From Micromonospora sp. HNM0581 (GTDB lineage: Bacteria; Actinomycetota; Actinomycetes; Mycobacteriales; Micromonosporaceae): a stretch of 49,622 bases of DNA. The DNA is taken from positions 1 to 49,622 of the forward strand of contig NZ_JAASAD010000024.1 of the NCBI RefSeq assembly GCF_012726175.1, written 5' to 3'. Positions 16,499 through 24,578 of this stretch are shown in pieces. Each line of letters opens with the position of its first letter. Positions within the stretch are counted from its first letter, which is position 1. Position numbers and translations under genes: made by a program. The notes below the pieces were generated by a model, which was not told the origin of the DNA, searched no databases, and saw only the letters and a list, made by a program, of their open reading frames with translations.

Positions 16499-16822
16499 GT
16501 GGCAGGTAACGAACCGACCGGACCGGTAGCACCGGTCACATTCATCAACCGCTTCACGGTGCACGCGTCCGCGGAGGAGTTCGAACGGACGTTCGCCGCC
16601 ACCACCGCGTTCATGGCCGCGCAGGACGGCTACCTCGGCAACACGTTGCTGCGACACACGACCGACGAGCAGAGCTACGTCAACATCGCGGTGTGGCGCG
16701 ACGCCGAACAGTTCCACAACGCGCTGGCACAACCCGGATTCACCCCGCACGCCCGCGCCCTGCGAGCCCTGAGCAGCAGCGAACCGAACCTGTACCGGGA
16801 AGTCGCCGGAGAGCAGCGATGA
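16499..16822 (+). CDS. Cofactor-independent anthrone oxygenase (SnoaB/AknX type, ABM domain)
   Basis: The 107-residue protein is an antibiotic biosynthesis monooxygenase domain. TFINRFTVHASAEEFERTF, LLRHTTDEQSYVNIAVW and ALAQPGFTPHARALRALSSS align closely, from memory, with SnoaB of nogalamycin biosynthesis. SnoaB oxidises the C-12 methylene of the polycyclic anthrone to the quinone with molecular oxygen and no cofactor. The GTG start follows AGGGCGA. It is the first gene of an operon with the flavoprotein oxidase (ATGA overlap). Confidence 0.88.
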   Translation: MAGNEPTGPVAPVTFINRFTVHASAEEFERTFAATTAFMAAQDGYLGNTLLRHTTDEQSYVNIAVWRDAEQFHNALAQPGFTPHARALRALSSSEPNLYREVAGEQR

Positions 16823-18420
16823 CCCCGTTGACCCGCCGCCGGTTGCTCGGCGGATCGATCGTCGCGGGCGGCTCCGCACTCGTCGGCGGTATCGGCGCAC
16901 CCGGCGGCGCCGCAGCCGCCGGCTGCGCACCCGAGTTCGGCGCGGTGAGCGTCGGACGCGACGACCCGCGCTACCAGGAGCTCACGATCCGGGGCGCGAA
17001 CCGCCGCTTCACCGGCACACCCGACTCGGTACGGCTGGTGAATACCCCCGCCCAGGTCGTCGAGGCGGTCCGGGACGCCCGGCGCGCCGGAGCCCGGCTC
17101 GCGGTGCGCAGCGGCGGGCACTGCTTCGAGGACTTCGTCGACAGCCCCGAGGTTCGCCTGGTCATCGACGTCTCCGAGATGCGCGGCATCTCCTACGACC
17201 CGGTGCACCGGGCCATCTCCGTGCAGTCGGGAGCAACGCTGGGCCAGCTGTACCGGACGCTGTACCTCGCTTGGGGTGTCACTCTGCCGGCCGGCGTCTG
17301 CCCCAGTGTCGGAATCGGCGGGCACCTCGCCGGCGGTGGCTACGGCACGCTGGCGCTACGGCACGGGCTCGCGGCCGACCATCTCTACGGCGTCGAGGTC
17401 GTCGTCGTCGATGCGTCAGGACGGGTGCGCACGGTCGTCGCGACCCGGGCACCGAACGACCCGAACCGCGACCTCTGGTGGGCGCACACAGGCGGCGGCG
17501 GCGGGAACTTCGGCGTCGTCACCCGCTACCTGCTGCGCTCCCCCGGCGCGACGGGCGCCAGCGCAGCCGCCCTGCTGCCCCGGCCGCCGTCCACGCTGCT
17601 GCACGCCGCGGTCAACTGGAACTGGAGCGACATCAACGAGCAGATCTTCCTCCGCCTCGTCCACAACTTCTGCCGGTGGCACGAGGAGCACGGCGGCGAC
17701 GGGACGACCGACACCGGAATCGACGCGGGAATCTTCCTCTACCATAAGATCAACGGTCAGATCCAGCTCGGGGTGAACGTCGACGGCACCCGCCCGGATG
17801 CCGACGCGCTGCTCACCAGATACCTGGCCGCGCTGTCCGACGGACTCGGCATCACCAACACCGAGGAACGGTCGGTGACTCCGTGGCTGAAGGCCACCCT
17901 GTCGATGCCGCCTGCCGGCGACTACTCGTTCAAGGCCAAGGACGCGTTCCTGCGTACGGGCTGGACCGGCGAACAACTGTCCACCCTGTACCGCTATCTG
18001 TCCGAGGGCAGCTACGAGTTCTACGGCAGCAATGCTTTCATCGGGTACTTCGGCGGGAAGGTGAACACCGTCGATGCAGCGTCCACGGCGATGCCGCACC
18101 GCGACGCGCGCTTCGCCTCGGTGATCCAGTCGGTGTGGTTCACGCCTGAGCAGGAGACCAAGCTCCTCACCTGGGCCCGCGAGTGCTACCGCGATGTGTA
18201 CGCCTCCACCGGCGGCGTACCGGTGCCGGGTGAGGCCTACAGCGGTACCTACATCAACTACCCGGACGTCGACATCGCCGATCCCGCGTGGAACCGGTCA
18301 GGGGTGCCCTGGCATGCGTTCTACTACCGCGGCAACTATCCACGACTGCAACGGGCCAAGCGGACATACGACCCGCTCGACGTGTTCCACCACGGGCTAT
18401 CCGTTCGGGCCTGGGAGTAG
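16819..18420 (+). CDS. Tat-exported bicovalent FAD oxidase (AknOx-like)
   Basis: This 533-residue protein begins with a twin-arginine signal (TRRRLLGGS, then a hydrophobic stretch to about residue 35). The FAD_binding_4/BBE fold carries both flavin attachment residues: His101 in RSGGHCFED and Cys161 in GVCPSVGIGGH. Their 60-residue separation equals that in aclacinomycin oxidoreductase (His70/Cys130). AknOx oxidises the terminal sugar of an anthracycline chain twice. The signal peptide implies that oxidation here occurs outside the cytoplasm after export. The terminal sugar it acts on is unknown. Confidence 0.85.
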   Translation: MTPLTRRRLLGGSIVAGGSALVGGIGAPGGAAAAGCAPEFGAVSVGRDDPRYQELTIRGANRRFTGTPDSVRLVNTPAQVVEAVRDARRAGARLAVRSGGHCFEDFVDSPEVRLVIDVSEMRGISYDPVHRAISVQSGATLGQLYRTLYLAWGVTLPAGVCPSVGIGGHLAGGGYGTLALRHGLAADHLYGVEVVVVDASGRVRTVVATRAPNDPNRDLWWAHTGGGGGNFGVVTRYLLRSPGATGASAAALLPRPPSTLLHAAVNWNWSDINEQIFLRLVHNFCRWHEEHGGDGTTDTGIDAGIFLYHKINGQIQLGVNVDGTRPDADALLTRYLAALSDGLGITNTEERSVTPWLKATLSMPPAGDYSFKAKDAFLRTGWTGEQLSTLYRYLSEGSYEFYGSNAFIGYFGGKVNTVDAASTAMPHRDARFASVIQSVWFTPEQETKLLTWARECYRDVYASTGGVPVPGEAYSGTYINYPDVDIADPAWNRSGVPWHAFYYRGNYPRLQRAKRTYDPLDVFHHGLSVRAWE

Positions 18421-18423
18421 ACG

Positions 18424-19251
18424 ATGAGGATTCTGATCACCGGTGCGACCGGCAACGTAGGCCGGCACCTCATCGCGCATCTCCTCGCCCTACGCGTCGA
18501 GGTACGCGCGCTGACCCGCCAGGAACCAGCCGTCGCCGGGTTACCCGCGGGCGTCGAGATCGTCCGGGGCGACCTCGCGGCACCGGACACCCTCGGTCCC
18601 GCCTTCGACGGCGTCGACCGGATGTTCCTCTTCCCGGTCGCGGAAACCGCCGGGGCGGTGGCCGAGCGCGCCCGCGCCGCCGGGATCCGTCGCGCCGTCG
18701 TGCTCTCCTCGGACGCGGTCACCGACGGCACCGACACCGTCTACCACCTGCCGGTGGAGCGCGCGATGGAGAAGTCCGGCCTCGAGTGGACCCACGTGCG
18801 GCCCGGCGAGTTCGCGCTCAACAAGCTGGACACCTGGGGTCGCTCGATCCGCGAGAAGGGCGTGGTGCGTGCGGCCTACCCGGCGGCGCGCGGCGTACCG
18901 GTGCACGAGGCCGACATCGCGGCCGTCGCGGCGGCGGCGCTCACGAGCAACGACCACGTGGGCGCCGCGTACCGCGTGACCGGTCCGCAGCAGCTGACGC
19001 CGGGTGAGCAGGTGACCGCGATCGCGACCGGCATCGGCCGTCCGCTCACGTTCATCGAGGTGAGCCCGGCGGAGGCACGCGCGGACCTGATCGGCCTCGG
19101 CTTCCCGGAGCAGATCGCCGACTACCTCCTCGCCTTCGAGGAGCGGTGGGTCGAACATCCACCGCAGGTCTCTCCTGATGCCGAACGGGTGATCGGCCGC
19201 CCGACCCGCGCGCTCGCCGAATGGGCCGCCGACCACGTCGCGGACTTCTGA
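18424..19251 (+). CDS. NmrA-like NAD(P)H-binding reductase
   Basis: The 275-residue Rossmann protein starts MRILITGATGNVGRHL and continues with VRGDLAAPDTLGPAFDGVDRMFLFP, a pattern of NmrA/quinone-reductase-like atypical SDRs. It lacks a classical YxxxK motif in the expected position. It follows the oxidase by 3 bp in one operon and resembles the protein at 22885-23751. The role is unknown; possible substrates are quinone intermediates. Leucine 40 is encoded by TTA. Confidence 0.75.
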   Translation: MRILITGATGNVGRHLIAHLLALRVEVRALTRQEPAVAGLPAGVEIVRGDLAAPDTLGPAFDGVDRMFLFPVAETAGAVAERARAAGIRRAVVLSSDAVTDGTDTVYHLPVERAMEKSGLEWTHVRPGEFALNKLDTWGRSIREKGVVRAAYPAARGVPVHEADIAAVAAAALTSNDHVGAAYRVTGPQQLTPGEQVTAIATGIGRPLTFIEVSPAEARADLIGLGFPEQIADYLLAFEERWVEHPPQVSPDAERVIGRPTRALAEWAADHVADF

Positions 19252-19271
19252 CCGGACTCTCGAGAGAAGAC

Positions 19272-19319
19272 CGGGTCGCTGTGTTCGTCGGTCATCTGAC
19301 CGACGAACACAGCGACCCG
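19272..19319. terminator. Perfect 23-bp inverted repeat terminator
   Basis: Two 23-nt arms (19272-19294 and 19297-19319) are perfect reverse complements around a 2-nt centre, between convergent genes that end at 19251 and 19320. The length and lack of mismatches exceed the other hairpins in the window. Confidence 0.8.
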
Positions 19320-20195
19320 TTATCGCACCGAAGGCGTCTGCGCGGTGACGAACCGGACCGGGGTGTCGATGACGAGCGGTCCCGGGCCGTCGCGCATCTC
19401 ATCGAGGGCCTTGATGAGCCGGGCCCGCAGCGCGGCGGCGTCGTCGGCGGTCAGGTGGTCCCACATCAGCCGCATGCCGTGCGTGTGTGACCAGTCGACC
19501 CAAACCTCTCCGGTGGCCGCGACGAGCGGTACCGCCTCGTCATGCACGTCGACATCGACGAATCCCGCCGCCTCCATTGTCGCGCGCAGGTCGGCCGGGC
19601 CCTCCAGCCAGCTGTTGAAGCGCCGCTGCAGCGCCTCCGGCCGCCATTGCTCGGGCAGGCTGCGCAACAGATCGTTCGGAATCAGCTCGGTGAAGACCGG
19701 CGGGAGGAAAGGAAAAGTGCCGCTGCGGAACTGCGGGCTGGTGAAGCCAATCCGGCCGCGCGGCACCAACACCTGCGCGTAGCGGCGCAACGCGCTGCGC
19801 ACGTCGGGCAGGAAGATGAGGCTGTAACTGCCGATCACGACGTCGAACGAGGCCGCCGGGAAGTCGACCCGTTCGCCGTCCATGACGCGTGCCTCGACGT
19901 TGCCGACGCCGCGCCGGGCGGCTTCGGCACGGGCTGTTTCGACCATGCCCGGCGCGATGTCGATGCCGACGACGCGGCCGGCCGGACCGACCCGGGCCGC
20001 AGCCGGGAACAGGCAGGCGCCGGAGCCGCAGCCGACGTCGAGGACCCGGTAGCCGGGTGCGGGCGCGACACGCTCGACCAGCCGTCGCCCCATCGGTCCG
20101 AAGAACTCGACCCCGAGCCGGTCGTAGGTCCCGGCGGCCCGGTCGAAAGCAGCGGCCACCTCGGTCTTGTAGTCCGAGACCTTGAGCGTCGTCAC
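19320..20195 (-). CDS. Anthracycline carboxyl O-methyltransferase (SnoaC/DauC/AknG type)
   Basis: The 291-residue class I methyltransferase has VLDVGCGSGACLFPAA, VGIDIAPGMVETAR and the family block IGFTSPQFRSGTFPFLPP. It ends with WVDWSHTHGMRLMW. These match, from memory, the methyltransferases that esterify the carboxyl group of nogalonic or aklanonic acid. The ester is required before SnoaL-type ring closure. I chose the GTG at 20195 because it overlaps the stop of the SnoaL-like gene (GTGA), implying coupling of consecutive steps. Confidence 0.85.
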   Translation of the reverse strand: MTTLKVSDYKTEVAAAFDRAAGTYDRLGVEFFGPMGRRLVERVAPAPGYRVLDVGCGSGACLFPAAARVGPAGRVVGIDIAPGMVETARAEAARRGVGNVEARVMDGERVDFPAASFDVVIGSYSLIFLPDVRSALRRYAQVLVPRGRIGFTSPQFRSGTFPFLPPVFTELIPNDLLRSLPEQWRPEALQRRFNSWLEGPADLRATMEAAGFVDVDVHDEAVPLVAATGEVWVDWSHTHGMRLMWDHLTADDAAALRARLIKALDEMRDGPGPLVIDTPVRFVTAQTPSVR

Positions 20196-20626
20196 GGCCG
20201 CCACCCGCCGTTCTCCGGCCACGGGTCACCGAGCTGGCGCAGGGTGCCCTGGAAGTCGGGCCAGTCGCGGTGGTCGCGGATCTTGCCGTCAACGATCCGG
20301 AATAGGTGGATCTGCTCGCCGGCGAAGCGCCGGCCGGTCGGCGGGATCCCGACGAGGTTGCCGACGTGACGGCCGTACAGCACAAGGTGGGCGCGGACCC
20401 ATTCGCCGTTCTCGGTAACGTTGATCTCTTCGAGGTGCGCCTCCTCGGAGAACGTCCGGCGTACCCAGGCGACGACCATGGCGAAGGCCTTCGGACCCTG
20501 CGAAATGCCGTGTTCGAGCGTCGCCGGGTTGAGGTACTCCTCGTGGATGTACTCGTCGACGTCGTCGGTCTTGCCGGTGTTGAACGCGTTGATCACGCGC
20601 CGTACGGCGTCGGTCTGACTGCTCAT
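20192..20626 (-). CDS. Fourth-ring polyketide cyclase (SnoaL/AknH type)
   Basis: This 144-residue SnoaL-fold protein closely matches SnoaL/AknH/DnrD: AFNTGKTDDVDEYIHEEYLN, LVLYGRHVGNLVGIPPTGR and HRDWPDFQGTLRQLGDPWPE. The catalytic acid/base of SnoaL, Asp121, falls at residue 121 here. The reaction is an intramolecular aldol closing the last ring of the anthracycline from the methyl ester. It is the first gene of a two-gene operon with the methyltransferase that makes its substrate. Confidence 0.93.
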   Translation of the reverse strand: MSSQTDAVRRVINAFNTGKTDDVDEYIHEEYLNPATLEHGISQGPKAFAMVVAWVRRTFSEEAHLEEINVTENGEWVRAHLVLYGRHVGNLVGIPPTGRRFAGEQIHLFRIVDGKIRDHRDWPDFQGTLRQLGDPWPENGGWRP

Positions 20627-20661
20627 GCGGTGCTCCTACCGATGGTCGGGGCGGTTGCCCG

Positions 20662-20704
20662 ACCCTGGCAGCAGCCGATCGTCACCGGTTCGAACCCGGC
20701 TCGA
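20662..20704 (-). promoter_or_regulatory. Candidate SARP-type promoter of SnoaL/SnoaC operon
   Basis: Toward the gene: TCGAGCC / TCGAACC / ACGATCG at 11-bp spacing, 8 bp, then CAGGGT (20667-20662), 35 nt before the ATG at 20626. On the other strand the same DNA shows TCGAACC / TCGAACG / TCGCCCA, also at 11 bp. Confidence 0.6.
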
Positions 20705-20732
20705 ACGGTGCTCGCCCACACGTACCCGACGG

Positions 20733-20775
20733 TCCGGTCTCCAGACAGACCCGCTCGAGGTGCGGAGCGCAGAAT
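20733..20775 (+). promoter_or_regulatory. Candidate SARP-type promoter, leaderless
   Basis: TCCGGTC / GACAGAC / TCGAGGT at 11-bp spacing, 8 bp, then CAGAAT (20770-20775). Only 6 nt separate the hexamer from the ATG at 20782, so the transcript would start at or next to the start codon. Confidence 0.55.
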
Positions 20776-20781
20776 CCGGCC

Positions 20782-21549
20782 ATGGGTAATGGGAACAGGT
20801 CCGCGCTGAGGCGCAGCATCGTCATCACCGGCGGCGGCACCGGCATCGGCCGCGCCGTGGCCCGCGGGTTCGCCGAGCAGGGCGATGACGTCCTGATCAT
20901 CGGCCGTACTGCGGCGAGCCTGAGGGACACCGCCGAGGGTTACCCGGGCATCCGGACGTCTGTCGCCGACATCACCGCTCCCGGCGCACCGCAGGCCGTC
21001 GTCGACGCGGTGCAGCAGGCGTACGGGCGGATCGACGTCCTGGTCAATAACGCCGCCAAGTCGGTCGCGAAGCTCCTCGCCGACACCACGGAGGAGGAGA
21101 TCCAGTCGCAGTTCGCGACGAATGTCATGGCACCGATCCACCTGACGCGGTGTGCTCTCGAACCCCTCGCGGCCAGCCGGGGCGTGGTGGTCAACATCAG
21201 CACGGCGGGCGCACTCGGCCAGCGGACGTGGCCCGCCAACGGGGCGTACGGCGCGAGTAAGGTGGCGCTGGACTTCCTGACCCGCACCTGGGCCGTCGAG
21301 ATGGCTCCGCGCGGGATCCGGGTCGTGGGGATCGCGCCCGGCGTCGCCGATACGGGTATCGGGGTCCGCAGCGGCATGACCGAGGAGCAGTACGCCGACT
21401 TCCTCAAGTGGATGGCCGACCGTGCGCCGGCGGGACGGGTCGGCACGCCGGAGGAGATCGCCACTTGGGTGCGCAAGCTCGTCGAGCCGGACGCCGGTTA
21501 CCTGACCGGCGTAGTGATCCCGATCGACGGGGGCCTGTCACTCACCTGA
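20782..21549 (+). CDS. Short-chain dehydrogenase/reductase (SnoaW- or SnoaF-like candidate)
   Basis: The 255-residue classical SDR has the cofactor motif TGGGTGIGRAVA, the NNA motif, and catalytic S..YGASK (YGASKVALDFL). It ends with GGLSLT. Two unassigned SDRs remain in the cluster (this one and 42868-43608). Two SDR jobs are expected: the C-7 ketoreductase (SnoaF/AknU) and the SnoaL2 partner SnoaW. I cannot tell which is which. No ribosome site is visible before the ATG, consistent with a leaderless mRNA. Its 3' end overlaps the convergent glycosyltransferase by 8 bp. Confidence 0.75.
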   Translation: MGNGNRSALRRSIVITGGGTGIGRAVARGFAEQGDDVLIIGRTAASLRDTAEGYPGIRTSVADITAPGAPQAVVDAVQQAYGRIDVLVNNAAKSVAKLLADTTEEEIQSQFATNVMAPIHLTRCALEPLAASRGVVVNISTAGALGQRTWPANGAYGASKVALDFLTRTWAVEMAPRGIRVVGIAPGVADTGIGVRSGMTEEQYADFLKWMADRAPAGRVGTPEEIATWVRKLVEPDAGYLTGVVIPIDGGLSLT

Positions 21550-22828
21550 CGCCGTGACGTGCCGTCAGCCGTTCGAGGACTGGTACCACCTCGCGGGGGG
21601 CCGGCATGCCGAGGGCCTCGCGCCGCAGCCGCGTCGCCCGGTCGCGAAGCCGTCTGTCAGTCAGAGCCCGCTCCACCAGCGCGGAGGTCGCGGGCACCTC
21701 CCGCACGCGCAGACCCGCGCCAAGCCGCTCGAGGCGGCTCGCCTTCAACCCGGTGTCCCACAGCATGTCCGGAACCAGCACCTGCGGCACCCCGTGCACG
21801 AGCGCGGTCTGGAACGAACCGGCTCCGCCGTGGCTCACCACGGCGGAGCAGAGCGGCAGCAGCGCGTCAAGCGGCGCGAAGTCCACCACCCGTACGCGCT
21901 CGGTGTCGACGCCGTCGCGCTGACCGCCCGACAATGTCGCCACCACCTCGACGCCCAGGTCGGCGATCCCGTCCAGCAACCGGGCGACGGGTACACGGTC
22001 CGCGCCCCAGATCTCCCGGTGTGAGATTCCCATCGTGACGCATACTCGGGGCACCTCCGGATCGAGTTCGGCCAGCCACGCCGGAACGACCGAGGGCCCG
22101 TTGTACGGCACGTATCGCATGCCGATGCGGGGCGATGCGGTGCCCAGGCTTAACGAGGACACCACCGGATCCACGGTCCACTGCCCGACCACCACCTCCT
22201 CGCTGAACGTGCGGCCGTGCCTGCGCAGCACGCCGTCGAGCCACTCGCGCAGCGGATCGTCGCATGCGGACACGGGGCGTCGTGCGGCCGCGCGCAGGAG
22301 CGCGCCGCGGGCGTGGCCGAGGATGTCCAGTCCGAACAGCACCCGCGCATGGGCGGCGCCGCACGCCGCCGCCGCCACCGGGCCGGCGAACGACATCGTG
22401 TCCCACAGCACCAGATCGGGCTTCCACCTGCGGGCGAACTCCACCAGGCCGTCGACCATGCCGTCGGTGTAGTACCGAAAGACCATCGGCGTGTACGCCG
22501 CGAAGACGCCGAGAAGGTAGTCGTAGGTGAGCGTCGTCGGGTCGGTCTCGGCGAGGTCGAGCAGCTCCGGCCAGTCCGCCCAGCCGAAGGTCCCGCCGCT
22601 GTCTTGCGCGGCCCCGCTCTCGACGTCCCCGCCGGTGTCCTGTTCACCGACGCTCGGGATCGGCTCGCCGACCCCTGCGAACGGGAGGCCGGCGCTGACG
22701 ACGTGCTCCTCCCCCTCGGGGTGGGTCGCGACGCACACGTCGTGGCCTGCCGCACGTAGCGCCCACGCGATCGGCACGAGGCTGTAGATATGGGACCGGA
22801 CCGCGAAGGTCGTCAGGAGTACCCGCAT
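21542..22828 (-). CDS. GT1 glycosyltransferase
   Basis: This 428-residue GT-B enzyme starts MRVLLTTFAVRSHIYSLVP. The donor-binding signature is AVVSHGGAGSFQTALVHG, followed by PQVLVPDMLWDTGLKASRLE. It is most similar to the transferase at 41551-42813 in that block, so the two are paralogues within the cluster. An insertion rich in acidic residues after residue 60 is its own. Codon 226 is TTA. No ribosome site is seen; a TAGCTT hexamer 6 nt before the ATG suggests a leaderless transcript. Confidence 0.9.
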   Translation of the reverse strand: MRVLLTTFAVRSHIYSLVPIAWALRAAGHDVCVATHPEGEEHVVSAGLPFAGVGEPIPSVGEQDTGGDVESGAAQDSGGTFGWADWPELLDLAETDPTTLTYDYLLGVFAAYTPMVFRYYTDGMVDGLVEFARRWKPDLVLWDTMSFAGPVAAAACGAAHARVLFGLDILGHARGALLRAAARRPVSACDDPLREWLDGVLRRHGRTFSEEVVVGQWTVDPVVSSLSLGTASPRIGMRYVPYNGPSVVPAWLAELDPEVPRVCVTMGISHREIWGADRVPVARLLDGIADLGVEVVATLSGGQRDGVDTERVRVVDFAPLDALLPLCSAVVSHGGAGSFQTALVHGVPQVLVPDMLWDTGLKASRLERLGAGLRVREVPATSALVERALTDRRLRDRATRLRREALGMPAPREVVPVLERLTARHGVR

Positions 22829-22834
22829 ACCGCG

Positions 22835-22877
22835 AAGCTAGGAGCGGGCCGTGGTGGCCGGCTCGAAGCGCGCTGGG
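22835..22877 (-). promoter_or_regulatory. Candidate SARP-type promoter, leaderless glycosyltransferase
   Basis: Toward the gene: CCCAGCG / TCGAGCC / ACCACGG at 11-bp spacing, 8 bp, then TAGCTT (22840-22835), 6 nt before the ATG at 22828. The same TAGCTT-6-ATG arrangement precedes the P450-like gene at 27465. Confidence 0.55.
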
Positions 22878-22884
22878 CAGCCCG

Positions 22885-23751
22885 TCAGCGAAAGTCGTCG
22901 GCGTGGTCCTGAGCCCACTGCGCGAACGTGCGCCCGGGCCGGTTGGTCACACTCTCGGCCGTGGGGTGCTCCTCCACCGTGTCCTTGTCGTACTGGTGCT
23001 CGGCCTCCGGCGTCGTCTCCTCGTTGGAGTACGTGACGAGACCTAGCAGGAACGGTGCGTTCGCTGCTGCCCAGCCACCGAGCGCCTGGTAGTACGCCAA
23101 GGCCTCCTGCGCGGTGACGTCCTTGAAGGACAGTTCCCGCCCGACCGCCGCGGCGATCGCCTCTAGCTGCTCGGCGTGGGTGAGCGGCTGCGGCCCGACG
23201 ATGGTGTAGGCCTTGCCTGTGTGCCCGTCTTCGAGTAGCGCGAGAGCAGCGATGTCGGCGACGTCACGCTCGTGCGTCGGCACGCCGACGGCGTCCGGAT
23301 GCGGGTCGTACACTGCGTTCTCGGCACGGATCGACGGCGCCCACATGTGCAGAGTGTTGGTCGCGAACTCGCCGGGCCGGACATGGGTCCACTCCAGGCC
23401 GGACTCCTCGACTGCCCGCTCGACCGGCAGGTGGAAGTCGGTGTCGTAACCCGTGGTCACCGCCCCCGACGACAGCACGACGATGCGCCGCACGCCGGCC
23501 TTCACGGCGCGGGCGACTACCTCACGCGCGGTCTCCGGTGCCGGGAAGAGGTACATCCGCTCGACGCCTTCGAGCGCCTCGCTCAACGAGTCCGGCCGGC
23601 TCAGGTCGCCGCGGACCAGGTCCACGCCGGCCGGCACCTCTGCCCTGGCCGGGTCGCGGGTCAGCGCGCGGACGTCGACGCCGGCGGACACCAACTGCGG
23701 CAGGACGTTGCGGCCAACGTAACCCGTCGCACCGGTCACAAGGATCCTCAT
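22885..23751 (-). CDS. NmrA-like NAD(P)H-binding reductase, second copy
   Basis: The 288-residue protein starts MRILVTGATGYVGRNVLPQL and carries VDLVRGDLSRPDSLSEALEGVERMYLFPAPETA, VVLSSGAVTTGYDTDFHLPVERAVEESGLEWTH split across matching positions of its paralogue at 18424. It lies 42 bp downstream of a TetR gene in the same direction, a common arrangement for inducible quinone or aldehyde reductases. GGAGC precedes the ATG at 23751. The substrate is unknown; it could be a detoxification enzyme and not a pathway step. Confidence 0.75.
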   Translation of the reverse strand: MRILVTGATGYVGRNVLPQLVSAGVDVRALTRDPARAEVPAGVDLVRGDLSRPDSLSEALEGVERMYLFPAPETAREVVARAVKAGVRRIVVLSSGAVTTGYDTDFHLPVERAVEESGLEWTHVRPGEFATNTLHMWAPSIRAENAVYDPHPDAVGVPTHERDVADIAALALLEDGHTGKAYTIVGPQPLTHAEQLEAIAAAVGRELSFKDVTAQEALAYYQALGGWAAANAPFLLGLVTYSNEETTPEAEHQYDKDTVEEHPTAESVTNRPGRTFAQWAQDHADDFR

Positions 23752-23792
23752 CGTTGCTCCCAATGGCTTGTAGGGGTGGTGTCCGGTCGCGC

Positions 23793-24371
23793 TCACGCGT
23801 CGCGGACGACACCACGCTCGAGCGTGCGGATGACCGTCGACGTGACCTCGTGCCGCGACATCATGCCCTGGCCGGACATTTCGCAGCCGGTATAGACCAG
23901 CGACCACAGGACGTGCTGGATCCACCGCGCATCAACGGCGTGATCGAAGACCCCCTCCTGCTGACCTCGCTCGATCAGCAGGATGACCGGCTGCACGATC
24001 GGCGGCTTCTCGGGCTTACGGTTGGCGAACTCCTCCGCCAGCCGTGGGTCGCCAAACAGGAACAGCAGACGGTCGCCGAGCTCCACCATGGCCGCCACCA
24101 GGCAGCGCATGGCGTCGAGCGGCTTGCCCTGCTCGACGTGCGCGTCGACGACGGCTTGCTCGATCGCCGTGTAGCAGTCGGCGACCACCGAGTTGATCAG
24201 CTCGTCGCGGTCGGGGAAGTAGCGGTGCAGTGTGCTACGACCCACGTCGGCCGCCACCGCGACGTCGGCCAGGGTGGCCGAACGATTGTGCGCGAAGACC
24301 GACGCCGCAGCGTTGAGAATCGCGCGCCGGGTTCGGTTGCGCGTTCCGGACTCCTGCACCTCCGTGACCAT
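23793..24371 (-). CDS. TetR-family regulator
   Basis: The 192-residue protein has an N-terminal helix-turn-helix (ATLADVAVAADVGRSTLHRYF, about residues 32-52) and a helical ligand-binding domain. It probably controls itself and the NmrA-like gene that follows. It could also be the repressor for the drrAB-type palindrome at 14514; the sequence does not decide. In daunorubicin clusters the TetR protein DnrO binds product and controls the regulatory cascade. A TAGGCT hexamer sits 6 nt before the ATG without SARP repeats. A short palindrome (24425-24440) lies farther upstream. Confidence 0.85.
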   Translation of the reverse strand: MVTEVQESGTRNRTRRAILNAAASVFAHNRSATLADVAVAADVGRSTLHRYFPDRDELINSVVADCYTAIEQAVVDAHVEQGKPLDAMRCLVAAMVELGDRLLFLFGDPRLAEEFANRKPEKPPIVQPVILLIERGQQEGVFDHAVDARWIQHVLWSLVYTGCEMSGQGMMSRHEVTSTVIRTLERGVVRDA

Positions 24372-24493
24372 TGACCCAGCCTAGCAGGATAGTGGCCCAG
24401 AGCGGAACATGGGTGCAACTAATCTGGAGATCGTACTCCACGATTGGCACATCCTGATCCCACTTCTCCGGCTCGAAAGCGAAGACAGGGTCA

Positions 24494-24536
24494 TCGAGTC
24501 CGACTCGAGCGGATCGCAAGCGCCAGGTGCGAATCT
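24494..24536 (+). promoter_or_regulatory. Candidate SARP-type promoter of glycosyltransferase/epimerase/ketoreductase operon
   Basis: TCGAGTC / TCGAGCG / GCAAGCG at 11-bp spacing, 8 bp, then GAATCT (24531-24536), 42 nt before the ATG at 24579. Confidence 0.6.
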
Positions 24537-24578
24537 CTGGGCCTGAGGCAGCCGCCGTCCGCATTCGAGGAGACCTTC

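Noticed and set aside
20681..20700. GGTTCGAACC resembles the T-loop of a tRNA or an attachment site.
   Set aside because: No acceptor stem, anticodon arm or D-arm can be formed around it. The motif is a 10-bp palindrome that belongs to the direct-repeat array of the SARP-type promoter.
24425..24440. Short palindrome TGGAG-6-CTCCA upstream of the TetR gene as its operator.
   Set aside because: Five-bp arms are too short to separate from chance in this base composition, so it is mentioned only in the TetR entry.
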